64,000 nucleotides of DNA. Origin: Sequoia sempervirens. Lineage: Eukaryota > Streptophyta > Pinopsida > Cupressales > Cupressaceae. The stretch is taken from NCBI GenBank assembly GCA_007258455.2, contig VDFB02000003.1:36893733-36957732 (forward strand). The letters are read 5' to 3'. Every line of letters starts with the position of its first letter. Position 1 is the first letter of the stretch. Below the pieces are notes generated by a model. It did no database searches, had not been told where the DNA came from, and worked only from the letters and a program-made list of their open reading frames with translations. Shown here one piece after another: positions 35,225 through 46,810 of this stretch. The position numbers and the translations under genes were made by a program.

Positions 35225-36182
35225 ATGCCTCTAAAAGGTGTTGGTGCTGGTAGGGAGTTGCAAGATCTGAAAGAGAAGCATACTAAGCTTCTAAAGTCAC
35301 ATAATGCAATTTTGGCAAGGCTTGCTACCTTGGAGACAAAGAAAAGAAGAGATGAGAATGAAGAGGGTGAAACAGAAGAAGATGATGAAGAATATGAAGA
35401 TGTTGATGAAGAACTAGACCCTAAAGATCGAAGGATGGTAAAGATGCTCAAAGCAGTTAAAGGTGATTCTCATAAGGTAAAAGTTGATCTTCCTATCTAT
35501 GGTGGAAATTTAAATGAAGAGGAGTTGTTTGATTGGATTGTTGCTATGGATAATTACTTTGAAAGTGAAGACATTTCAGATGAGCAGATGGTGAAGGTGG
35601 CAAAGAATAAACTCAAAGGGTATGCTCTTCTATGGTGGGACTATGAACAAGCAAAGAGAAGAAAACAAGGAAAATCAAGGATTATTTCTTGGGATAAGAT
35701 CCAGTGCAAAAATTGAAAAGTAATTTTCTTCCAAAGGATTATGAAGTTCAATTGTATAAGAAGTTGCCAGGTCTGAAACAAAAAGATCTAGACGTCAAGT
35801 CTTATACTGATGAATTTTACAAACTAAGCATAAGGTCAAGAAGGATGAAGATGAAGTTGAGAAAGTGGATAGATACCTAGGTGGTTTGAGATTTAATATA
35901 CAAGATGAAATTGTTGTTAACCCAAAGTCTATGGAAGAATGTCTTCAATTAGTAATCAGGGTAGAGGAAAATCTCAAAAGAAGGCAAGAGAAATTACTGA
36001 GAGGAAGAGGTGCTATTAGTGCAAGAGGGAGAGGAACAAAGACATCATTAGGTTTTGAAAGAAGGAAGACCTTGGGTCTGATAGCATATATGAAGACATG
36101 TTCAAATGCAAACAAGAACAAAGATGTAGGGAAAATTACTAATTCACTGTATATGAATCAAAGAAATGTGTTTGTAGATTAG
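35225..36182 (+). pseudogene. Retrotransposon gag (one or two frame breaks)
   Basis: I prefer the ATG at 35225 (MPLKGVGAGRELQDL) over the TTG at 35195. Residues 10-45 form a Lys/Glu-rich helix, followed by a very acidic tract (about 55-70) and then the gag core with LPIYGGNLNEEELFDWI and ALLWWDYEQAKR, the W...F-type pattern of Ty3-like capsid domains. The first frame stops at 35716. The next open piece, 35865-36182 (YLGGLRFNIQDEI...SMEECLQLVIRVEENL), completes the capsid region. No zinc knuckle survives. The function would be forming particles that package the RNA, with enzymes supplied in trans. Confidence 0.8.
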
Positions 36183-36250
36183 AATCCACGTGTAAATATT
36201 GGAGGAGATGGTAGAAGGAAAAAATCTTGTGACAAGAGTTCTTTTTTTCT

Positions 36251-36261
36251 GTGGGGGTGTA
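36251..36261 (+). other. Polypurine tract of gag-only element
   Basis: gtgggggtgta directly precedes the 3' LTR. It is purine-rich but interrupted by T. Confidence 0.6.
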
Positions 36262-37641
36262 TGGTGCAAGAGCACCTAATCCACCATTTACAAATTTGAA
36301 TACTTGAAGGTTTATTAGGTGGTCAATAGGTGAGTCTAGGGGTGTTTTAAGACTATTATGCTAAACAAGGTCTAAAAGACCATTCTTTATGTAATTGGAT
36401 GGATTTTGAGTTATTTAGGTGGTTTCTAAGCCATTTATGTCTAAAGAGAAAAAAGTTGCACAAAATGCAAAAATGTTAAGCAAAATTGACAAAAAAGCAA
36501 TTTTCAATAATATGAAAGGTCTTAGGATTTGAAAGTTAGTTATGTATGTTGGGAGGTTAGTTTTGGAGAGAATATGTATATAAAGCCTCTTTAAGGCTTG
36601 TGGAGCAATTGATGAACATTGTATTAAATATTTCCAAATAAAATACAATGTTGATTCTATTAAATTTCTGAGTTTCTTGAACTTTGCAAGGGTTGTACGG
36701 ACCCGTACCACTTGTGTTTGCTCTAACAATCAATCTAATGTTTGGTAGTATGGATTAGCTTCATATTGTGTCAATTTTGAGAGTCTATCAACAAATTTTG
36801 TGAGAGATATTCCCTGATTTCTAAATTTGTCTGTAACAGGCCAGTAAAGGGATTGTTTTGAGATCAAAATGATGTAACAGTCAATCCACCTACTGTTCTG
36901 GTATGTTGCTTGTTGGATTGAATTGTTTGATTGTAGGGTAGGTGTTAATATGCTTTAGGAATAAAGGGAAGCAATTTGTTTAGTCTGGGAGGTTGCCCTA
37001 GGGTTAAATAATGCATTCTTTTATGAGAAATGATGGTGTCAAGATAGTGTTTTGATGAAACAGTGAAGGTAATGGTCTGGTGGTGGATTTGTGAGTTTGT
37101 GCAGAGTATTTGAAAGGTGTTGGGTGCAATTTTGAAGTATGAGAAGCCTAGGTGATAGGTTATTCGATAAACCCTAGGACTTTTACATGAAAATGAAGGT
37201 TTTCTAGATCAGCACCTTAGAAGCCTGGAACATGTGAATTGATCATGGAATTTGGAGTCTTGTATCACAATTTATGACTTTCAAAAGGGTTTGAGTGGTT
37301 ATCTAGTGTTTAAGTGATACTTCCTTTGTAAATTTAGGCTAAATTAGTAGCCTTAGAATAGGGCAAAGTAGTGGTTTTCAATTTTGTGTCAAAGAACCCT
37401 CATTGAATCTATTGGGAAGTTGTCTTATCTCTTGTTGAGAGTCTCAGAGGGTGTTGGCTTGTCCTTTGTACGGCCTTCTCCAAAAGATATCTCCATTTTT
37501 TTTTTTGATTCTTGAAGGCTAGAAGCCTCTTGTTGAGTGTTTTGAGAAAATTGAGTGTTATTCTGGTCAAAGGCAGGGTTCTTTGTTGGAGACTAATCAT
37601 TTTGTGTTGGAATAAGTGTTATCACCACCTTGCTTGCATCA
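36262..37641 (+). repeat. 3' LTR of gag-only element
   Basis: It is 1380 bp, ends cttgcttgcatca, and is followed by the TSD GTGAT. Minus-strand ORFs inside it (36415-36729, 37409-37600) are not conserved with the partner LTR. Confidence 0.9.
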
Positions 37642-37646
37642 GTGAT

Positions 37647-38069
37647 CATCAGGAAAGCTTTTCGTGATGGTTTTGATTTAACTCGACAATGATTTTTGTA
37701 GCCCAGTTATACGTTCATCATTTTAACCTCAATGTCTAGGAAGAGAACCTCAGAATCAACTCACCTCAGCGCCACTTCTCCTTGTACAGTCCAACACTCT
37801 GTTCCAACTCAGAGTCGATCTCTTCTCTCAACTCATGCCCTTCTCATCGCCTGCTCACTACCATTTTTTGGTCTTAGATTTCTTCCATCGCTCGCATATA
37901 TAGATCACAGATCTCTTTATAGCTCTGTTCACACGGCCTAATCAAAATATTTTGTCATTTCCTTTAAATGGCCTGCAACCGCCCAAGCCAGTCTATCTTC
38001 CTCTTCTCATGCCGCTTGTAGATGCCAACTATCCATCCCTGCACTACCACATAGCCATAGATTTTACAA
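37647..38069 (-). other. Right interior arm of short-LTR element
   Basis: This is the leader side of the element, next to its PBS. It has a richer C/T composition on the plus strand than the left arm. The 69-codon plus-strand ORF at 37732 has no recognisable family. It could be captured host sequence, but I cannot show that. Confidence 0.4.
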
Positions 38070-38081
38070 GCTCTGATACCA
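38070..38081 (-). other. Primer-binding site of short-LTR element
   Basis: The minus strand reads TGGTATCAGAGC, two bases from the LTR. Confidence 0.85.
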
Positions 38082-38083
38082 TA

Positions 38084-38233
38084 TGAAGGGGATAAAGACT
38101 TTGATGATTTCTTCGATATAACACAAAGAATTTATATAAGGAGCAGGAGCGGTTGGTTGCAAAACAGTTTAACTGCATACTCAAACACCCGACCATACAA
38201 TGTAATATAACCATATTACTAATAATGCTAACA
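38084..38233 (-). repeat. 5' LTR of short-LTR element
   Basis: It is 150 bp, starts TGTTAGCATT on the minus strand and ends CCCCTTCA. Confidence 0.8.
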
Positions 38234-38238
38234 TAAAG

Positions 38239-41200
38239 TTGATGTTGTGGCACTATAAAACTTCATGAAGTTTTTTGGAATAAATTTATTCAATGACATA
38301 TGAGGCTTTTGTAAATCTATGTAGACACTTAAATCATCACATCACCATTTTAATTCATCACTCACAATTTCCTCTATAATTAATCAATTAAATTTTATTA
38401 ACTATTCAATTTTCTTTCTATTATTTATTAAACAATATTTCATTATTTAATTAATAAAATTATTATTCATTTAATCGTATTCTTAGTATTTTATCCATTA
38501 ATCATCATTTTATGGTCTACCTTAGATAAATGAATGTAAATATTTATTTATCTATGCCTACCCGATCTCATCAAAAAAATTAAATAAATACCAATATTTA
38601 CTTAATTCACCTATTTTGTGCATGTTTAATTAACCAACTAAAACAAATTAATCAAATTCCTTAATCATTTACAAATTGTGAATAAGAGTAATTAAAATCA
38701 AGAATTATGTACTCAAGTTCCCAAGTGGGTACACATGTCATATCACTTGTACACTTGGAGTACTTGGAGCATGAGAAGGATCTTCAAATTCCTCTAAAAA
38801 TTTACATTTTGGATCCTCACCATCCACTCTATCCAAGGCACATCTCTCACCCTTGATTCTCCTTAAATTTGTTGAGCCCATGTGACCTTCATTCTAAGAA
38901 TTCCACTTATCCTCTCCACATCCTCCCAAGCATCTCAAACCATGAGATCCCTTGATCTCTCCAATCAATCTTGGCCCTCCATTCTCTCATCTAAAAATTT
39001 ATAAATTGGATGCAACCCAAGTCATTTGAACATAACTCTTGAATTTATTTTTATATTGTCATTGTGGGCATTTAAAACTCTACTATATCAAATCTCAATC
39101 CTTAAGACATAAACACCATATCTTGGTGCATCAAGGAGACTTGGGTGAGAGTATCTCAAGTATTCTTTCATTATGTTTTTTTTTCCTTTTTCTTAACTAA
39201 GTCTTGCATGTTTGTGTTTGTTTACATTAGTTAACTTGGTGTTTTAATTAGTTTATGCATACTTACATTTTATATGTACACATATTTTGCATGCCCACAT
39301 CCCCTATACTAATCATTTTCCTATGTTTGTAGTTGTTCCATTATTGTAGGTTATAGTTTAACATGTTAACTTCATGTTTCTGTGCATTTACTATAAATAT
39401 ACATATCTCCTTAGTATCTATTTCTAACATACTTTTATGATTTTTTTCTCATTTAACTCCCATCTTTTAGATAGGGGATCACTTTTATAGGTTATCATAT
39501 TGACCATTTAACTCCTCTTAATATATCTTTGTTGTAGGTTTGAGTGAGTTGGTGTAACCTCGACATAAATTAGCGTCTCTGCACTATATTTCAATGCATC
39601 TACCATGGAGTAGAGTTTCTACAAGTAGAAAACTTTAAACATTTTTATTAAAAAAAATAGTTAACTAACTCTAAATTTTTCAACAAATATTGATTTTTTA
39701 GGGGGTCATACTATCAAAATCATGTTTTAACATGTGTTTGATGTGCGAAAAATGTGATTAAATCAATTTTTTTATTTTAAAATAGCCATTTTCTATGTAG
39801 GCGAATGTACTTTAGAGAGTCCACTATGTGTCTCAATTTTTTCCAAACATCGTCACATTTTCTTCTATCATTTTAAGGAATTTTTAATTAAATTATGACA
39901 ATTTGAATTTAAATATTTTCATAGAATTTTACCTAATTTAGGGGGACATGCTATCAAAATTTCACCTTGCTATAGGCCCAACAATTGAAAAATAGAGAAA
40001 TAATTTATTTTTTCTCACATTGACCATTTTTTATATAAATATCATATCTTAGTGTATCCACTTTATGCTTTAGTAACCGTGTGCATAATTTGGTGGTTTT
40101 GCATTGAGTAAAATCTTTTATCTATCATTTGGTGAATTTGCACCCTATTTTAGCATTTTTTCTCTACCTTTCAAGTTTTTAGTTTGGGAAAATTTTGATC
40201 TTTCCTAACCCCACTGAGCTAAATTTTCTTACTAATTTGCATCCTCTATATTTATTTTGTATCTTAAAAATATGGGTCCAAGATCGTTTATGCCAAAATG
40301 ATTAATATTTTGTTGTAGCTACATGCTTTTCAAAGGTAATGCCTTTTTCCATTAAGATAAAATATTTAGTTTACTAAAGGAATGACCCATCATATGTCAT
40401 GGTTGTGATATTTTTCTAAGTGTATGTTTTCTTCTTAAACTTGAACAGGTGATATTGGAGATCAAAATCTTAGATTTGGTCATTTTTTCTATTTCAATCC
40501 TAAGGCTTCATTATGCATATACTCTTCTCTCCATCAAAATGTGAACTTGAGAATCAAAATAGCATGAGTTACCTTTCTCTTTAGGAGGATTGATTTGGAT
40601 TTTATAACTTTCCATTCAAGCTAAGCCTCCAATAATTTTATACCTTGGGGAAGTGAAGATGGAGAGTGGGTTACCCTCTCCTCTAGGTTGCGTGACTAGT
40701 TTTCCTTTCAATTTCATGGATTAGACCTACATGCCCTTGAGTTATATCGAGGATACCCCATAGAAGCTTGTATAGACCTATATAGGACCATTTACTATCC
40801 TTCCTTATGTTGCATTAGATACTAGTTAGGTCTCAAAAGTTGCACACAACATACTTGCGAGTGATGATAAGTAGAAATAACCTTGGGCAAGGTCTTTTTT
40901 CCTTCAACAATAAGCGACCCATGTAATTTGGAAGTCCCTAGATACTAATCATTCGATAGATGGTATATCTATTGGAAAACAAGGATTCACACACCTAGCT
41001 AAATATTATTAGGTTCTTATCATGCTTGGAAATTCTTCTTATTGAAACTAGTGAATGGGTTATAATCCAAAACTCCCAAATTCTAAAAATTATGCAAATA
41101 TGTTTCTAATTGATTGAAATATAATTTTAAAATACAAATTTTACCATTTTCCAAACATTTCAATTGGTGTATCCAAAATAAAATGCAAAATTTCTACACA

Positions 41201-41640
41201 TATAATCCCATTTTTGTCTAGACAATAAAAAATTGAACTTTAAATTAGTGTATTGAAACCATAAATTAACATATATTCTCACTCTAGTCCCAATGTTAGA
41301 TTTGAATCAATGCATCCAAACCACAAATAAGTGTTTGTCTCTAATAAGTCCAAAATGATAAACTCTAAAATAACATATTCAAATCATAAATCATTGTATA
41401 TGGAATAGTTTAACATTTACACTTATGTAGACAAACATCCCTGAAACTCTATTTCAGTACATCCATGAAATATTTCAATTCATTTATTCCTATTTGAGTG
41501 TATCCTCCTAAAAAATTGAAAACATTCCTAGGCTAGAACTAAATTACTATCCAAAGCCTTCATTTGTGCTAAACATCCATGATCTATAACCTTTCATCTA
41601 CTATTCACACAAAAAATTGTTGAAATAACACCAGGTTTGT
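38239..41640. other. AT-rich DNA, no gene seen
   Basis: No ORF of note on either strand and no LTR pair. A short segment (aggggg.cat.ctatcaaaat) occurs at about 39698 and 39941, suggesting old repeat DNA. Confidence 0.45.
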
Positions 41641-41677
41641 CCAACATTTGACATTAAATGATCGGACCATTGCTCGA

Positions 41678-41785
41678 ACATGATTGTGTGGTGCCCTTTT
41701 CAACCACATGGTCATGTGGTGCCATTTTTCCCGCATGGTCGTGTGGAGGTGATTTCTCCACAAGGTTGTTAGGGGGTCATGTTTT
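41678..41785 (+). repeat. Degenerate 28-29 bp tandem repeat
   Basis: About three to four units follow the pattern acatggtc.tgtggtgcc.ttttc. A 70-codon ORF spans them, but nothing supports it as a gene. Confidence 0.5.
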
Positions 41786-43217
41786 TTTTTGCAAACCTAG
41801 TAAATTCTTGCTACTCCGTCATCTGCATCATATTTATGGTGTTTGGTGGCAAGGGTTTATATGTGTTTAATTTAATTTTTTACGCCATTTGAAGATCATT
41901 TGGAGCTTGTTGTGTGTTGTGGTGTCTTTGGAATTTTGAGTATTCTTGTTGTTGTGAGTTGCAATCCCTCCAAGCATCCATCTCCAGGTTTTACCACGTT
42001 TCCAATTATTCTTATAGGATTTTCTTGAAGCCTCTTTGAAATGTTTGATGTTTGCATGGTCAGTCAGGTGCATTTCTAAGATTTTAGGGCATATTTAATA
42101 TTTTTCATTTGAAATCTACCTATAGATGTCAGCCCTTGTTTACTGTTAGCTTGAGATATTATAAATTATGATCCAACTGTTGTAATTCTCACCATCCTTG
42201 GCTACTAGGGTGACAGACTATTTTAATAGGTCGTCCCTTGCCTTGGCTCCTCTCGATTGTCTTGTTCTAGGTATTGTTTTTTAAGGGTTGCATTAAATTT
42301 AAATCTCACGTTGAAATGGAGTTAGATCATCAAGCTACTGTGATGTCTCCTTGAGAATCATCATGTTTGGATTTTCTACTAGGGAATTCTTTAATGTCCT
42401 CTTACAAAAATTTCGTAAGGTGTTACTCCTACATGATTTTTCTTATGTTTTGCCTTTGGTTTTGAGTCAGATCAATTTCTTCTTTCCCTATTTAAATATG
42501 ATCTTTGGTTGCAGAGATTATTGGTGTGCAAAACTGGATCCCATTCATCTAGGGTTATCTCATTCAGTTTTTTTCGCAACATTGTATGAAGAAGTATCAT
42601 GATGCAAAGTTTCACTATGACGTAGATTATAGGGTGGTTTGGGTCCATTTGTGTCCCCATCAGTTTTCGCACTATCTTTGTTGATACATTTTTCCGTAAC
42701 TTTGTCACAAAAAACATCATTGTGTAATTCTGGTAGTCATCCGATAGTGTCTCAAATTCTCGCATTTAGAATTATCACTATTTCGTTTTGCTGATGTGGA
42801 GTTTTTGTAGACTTGGATTAAGACTTGCACCCTTCGTTATTCTGCAAGTTTTTGTGAGTGTCACTTCTCTGCAAGGACGCGAGGGGTTAATTTTTTGACA
42901 AGGTTGTGTCTCCCTCATTTTTCTGTAGCAAAGGAAAATAGTTGTTTAGAAATGGTAATGAGATTGTGTTGTATTCTCCGTAAGGTTGTGATTGTGTGGT
43001 TTTTCTGCAGGTTTATTTCCCCTCAAATCTTCACAATGGAGTGGTGAGTGTGAAATTGGTAAGTTTTATAAGGGAATTGCTTTGGTTGTTTTTAATATCT
43101 TGAGTTGATATTTATGCATTTTTGTCATAATTATTTGAATATGCATGGACGTAATGTAATTAATCTTAAAGATTGAATGTCGGCAACATATTTATTAAGG
43201 ATTTTTATACAGAATAA
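41786..43217. other. No gene seen
   Basis: Several pieces resemble intron/exon borders by chance (ttttctgcagg near 43000), but there is no sustained reading frame. Confidence 0.4.
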
Positions 43218-44977
43218 ATGGTCAGTGCAGTCCAAATAAAATATGAGTTCAAGGGTGTTTATCCAGAGACAAAGATCATTTCACAATGCAAATTTGTAGA
43301 AGACACAAACTTTGGTCACATCAACAAAGAAGATTTCAAGGAAAAAAGTTTGAGAGTAATCCAACTCCCAATACAAGAAAAATAGTTCAGAATGAAATTG
43401 ACTAGGCTACTAGTTTCCCACCTCAGTCCAATGTCCTGATTTAATTATGGAGTGCAGGGAGCATTAATATGAGGACTACAGAATAATCATATCAGTAGAT
43501 GGGAGAGTATTGGAAGATTTGTCAAGTGCTTCTATTTACATAAACCTTTGGTATCTTAGTGTTCCCAACCATGTCTTTAATTACCAAGGAGAAGACCCTG
43601 GTAATGTTTAATCAAGGATCAGAACAATGTATGAAGGTAGTAAATGACTTGTGGATGAATATTCCTAAGTCCTCAACTATGAAACTACCCAAGTACCTAT
43701 ACAGGAGTGACTTCATCCCTAAAGTCAATGATTTGGTAACGTTGTTGAGTAGGGTGATGGGGATTGACTTAGCATCCACATTTGAAATTGGATGTTCTAT
43801 TATGTAGAAGAAATTCTTAGAGGGTCTATGAAGATCCATTAAGCCCAAATAATTAGTAATAACATCTACTTGCAATTCTCTATGGTGAGGGAGACTAGAA
43901 TTTTTCACATAATCTCTTACATTGTGTATAAATTGGCTAAGAAATTTAGATATTGAGGATTGACATGCCTTGGCCCAGTTGGAAATGGTCCTAATTAGCA
44001 CAAATTTTATGAATTTTATTCTCAACTACAAATGTATAACACAATGATTCATTACAAGGGGGTGAATGATGCCTCTATCATGTTTATTATAAGAACATTG
44101 CAAGGAGATCTCAATAGAATGCTCTCCTCCTTTGTCATGGACCTTATCCATATGTTTGGTTAATGGTTTATTCAATTACCAAGGTTCACCTACCTTAGGA
44201 TGGAGGGATTCTTTAGTGCACCATACAATTTACCTAAGTACCCAAATGACAAAATGGTGCTTCCAAAAATGACCAGGCAACTTTGTACATCTAACAAATT
44301 GCTCAAGGAAATGCAAAGGTTTGGTGTACCCTATCCTATGATAGTTGGAAGAGGATTATATTCCTACCCCTCTCATCAATCTATTGAAGGATTAGATATT
44401 GAACTACAATTCTTCCATCTTAACATTTACAGTGTCAGAAGACATTTTGATCCTTGTGGAAAAATAAAAAATACGGACATAAATTGGATATTGAGGACTT
44501 CTAGGCTAATTGTAAGGATGATTTGGAAGTCAAGAAAATAGATTGCTCTAGATTAATAGTAGAATAAATAAGGAAACTCTACCTAATTTTTATTCTCGAT
44601 TAGATTCAAGATGAAGGTAAATTGTTGCAAGAGAAGGAGTATAATGAGGTGGCAGATAAGCCAATTTCACTACCAATTGGGCTAAGAGTTCATAGACTTC
44701 AAAGTGGTAACAAGTTAAAGGTCTTGAGGTTCACAAAAAGATGGGTGGAGGCCCAATCTTCAACTCTTATAGACCAAGGTATATATTTAACATTTGATGA
44801 AATAAAAGAGGAACACGATTCTTCAAATGAAGAAGAAGAGCAAGGAAAAGAAGAAGTTGGGAAAGAAAAGGAACCGGTAGAGGCTAAGGTAAGAACTTCA
44901 TTCGGGCATAAAGGAAAAGGGAAGAAGACAAAGGAGGAAAAAGGGAAACCTATAACCAAACCAAGAGTGTATAAGAG
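43218..44977 (+). pseudogene. Unidentified decayed coding region, left part
   Basis: Successive open pieces in changing phases read MVSAVQIKYEFKGVYPETK (43218), LTKEKTLVMFNQ-type sequence at 43559-43807, FTYLRMEGFFSAPYNLPKYP just before and after 44200, and a basic/acidic low-complexity tail at 44622-44977 (EEEEQGKEEVGKEKE, then a KGKGKKTKEEKG stretch). It resembles a protein with a folded N-terminal part and a charged tail, as in some plant repeat-encoded proteins. I recognise neither an enzyme motif nor a named family. The reading is cut at 44977 by a solo LTR and resumes at 46816. Confidence 0.5.
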
Positions 44978-46810
44978 TGAAACAACGGAAAATGGGATCG
45001 CTTGATTTCGTATGGTTTAGAACATAGAGCAAAACCCACTTTCGCAATTATCTCATTGAAGGGAAACCCTAAAGATCTCAATCTAAAGTATGCAAAGGAG
45101 GAAGAGACCTTGCAATAGGGTTGTCCTAGGGTCTGATTATAGACTAATGAGTGGTTCACCACCAAGCTAGGGTTTGGAAAGACAAATGAAATGCAAAATG
45201 TAATGATATTTAACCTAATGCAATGCAACCTTTCACTAAATGACCTAAAAATGCATGTAAATCAGAAAAGGAAGCTGCAAGATGAAATGTGTGCACCTGG
45301 AAATCCGAAGATGACTGAAGGAAGGCTTGAAATGCAAAAAAATATTGATTTTAAAGCCTATTGGGACTCATATGCCAATCTGGGTGATTTACTCCCAGAT
45401 CTAGGTTTGTGTGCAGAAATTGGAATCTAGCAAATGGGTGTTTGAAACTGCAAAAACCTAAAAAATGACCTAAACTAAGACTCATATGCCAGAACTGGTG
45501 TATCAATCTAGTTAGGGTTTTTGGAAATTCCAAGTCTAAATCTAGTCTTCAATGTTTGCCTTGTCCTTTCCAATTGATTTCTAGATCCAAAACCCTGATC
45601 TGCAACTTGTAGAAGTCTTCCAAGTATCTCTAATGCAAGGTGACAACTTTGAACACTTTGACAACTTTCTCTAAAATTTCTCTTTAATGTTTCTTCAACC
45701 TAAACCTACAAATCACACACTAAAGAGAGGGAAAAAAATTGTTAGTAGATAGGGGTTTGCCTTGCTCAAATCCTGTTTTGGTAATCAAACCTTGAAATGA
45801 AATGAAATAGGAATGGAGAATGATGAATGAACAAAATATGATGTTGTAACTCACCAAAACCTAGCAATAAATTTCTTCAAACATGTATGAAGTGGCTCCA
45901 ATGGATGTAGACCTTGACTCTTGCTTGAATAGGATGGATCTTGAATTGAATGCTAGCTTGAATCATAAAACCCTACATCACAATTGTTAGCTCAAAAACA
46001 AACATGATGCATGAGGACTTTGACATGATGCTTCATGCTTGGATGATGCTCTAAAACACTTGATGATATGCCCTTGAATGCTCTTGAATGCTCTTGTAAA
46101 CACTTGAATGTTGTTTTGAACTCAAATTTGCTATATGCATGAATACTTGAATGCTTGGGTTGAAAATGAGTGAAAGAAACTTGTATTTATACTTAATTAT
46201 ACAAAAATTCTTGAAATTACAACACTACAAGCCGACATCAAATCTAGGAGGATAAAATCTTGTCAATAATTTGAATTAATTTTAATTCTGGGTCACACGA
46301 GACTCATACGCTAGAAGTGGCGTATGAGTCCCATTAGGCATAATTTATGCGACCAATTTTAAAAATGCTTAGAAAGGTGTAAAATATAGACCGAGACCCA
46401 AAACCCTAGGTGGGACTCATATGCCCAAGGTGGTGTATGAGTCCCAGACCACCAAATCTGGGCCACACAACCTAAAAACACCTAAATTATGATTGGGTTT
46501 TGGTTTATGTCGAGATCATCCTCAAAAATATGCATTAAATGAGGCTTGTGGATGCAATATAAGGGCAATTAAAGCATAAAGAATCCCAATTATTTATGAA
46601 AACCCTAAGAAAGTGTGAAAGTGTGTTACAACACTTTGCAACACTCTAGATAAGGCATGATTAAGTTTTTTTAGTTCACAAGGGCCTAAGACCTAATGTG
46701 AATGTGTCAAGCGCATTACAACTCTAAATCAAGGAAACCTTAAGCTAAGTTCAACAAGGAGGACCCAAACAAGCAAGGAAAAGCAAAGGGATACTTTTTT
46801 CGTTGCCACA
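44978..46810 (-). repeat. Solo LTR of a related gypsy-like family
   Basis: The 1833-bp block starts TGTGGCAACG on the minus strand and ends CCGTTGTTTCA. It is flanked by AAGAG at 44973-44977 and 46811-46815, with no interior, as left by LTR-LTR recombination. It shares the TATA box (46184-46191), the cattaggtc block and the hairpin motif with the LTRs at 5483, 10711 and 60485, but is more diverged. ORFs at 44950-45533 are LTR readings. Confidence 0.8.

Larger units (their letters stand above)
33747..37641 (+). mobile_element. Gag-only LTR retrotransposon (TR-GAG-like), nested
   Basis: LTRs 33747-35120 (1374 bp) and 36262-37641 (1380 bp) start TGGTGCAAGAGC and end cttg.ttgcatca. GTGAT flanks both sides (33742-33746 and 37642-37646). 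The interior is only 1.14 kb: tRNA-Met PBS, a gag remnant and a PPT. There is no pol. Terminal-repeat elements with only a gag ORF are a known non-autonomous class. The insertion is inside the short-LTR element, so it is younger than that element. Confidence 0.9.
32159..38233 (-). mobile_element. Short-LTR retroelement, split by a nested element
   Basis: LTRs of 162 and 150 bp (32159-32320 and 38084-38233) are flanked by TAAAG at 32154-32158 and 38234-38238. On the minus strand a tRNA-Met PBS (TGGTATCAGAGC, 38070-38081) follows the 5' LTR and a PPT (ATGGGGGCAA, 32321-32330) precedes the 3' LTR. Removing the 3.9 kb nested element leaves about 2.2 kb. I find no gag, protease, RT or integrase motif, so it is a non-autonomous element of TRIM-like design but longer than usual. 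Confidence 0.8.

Noticed and set aside
35128..35451. Serine-rich minus-strand ORF
   Set aside because: It is the reverse reading of the acidic Glu/Asp codon tract in the gag gene.
36415..36729. 104-codon minus-strand ORF
   Set aside because: It lies within the 3' LTR of the gag-only element. The equivalent part of the 5' LTR breaks the frame.
41658..41870. ORF across the 28-29 bp repeats as a small gene
   Set aside because: The only notable content is the tandem repeat; there is no start context, domain or second copy to support it.
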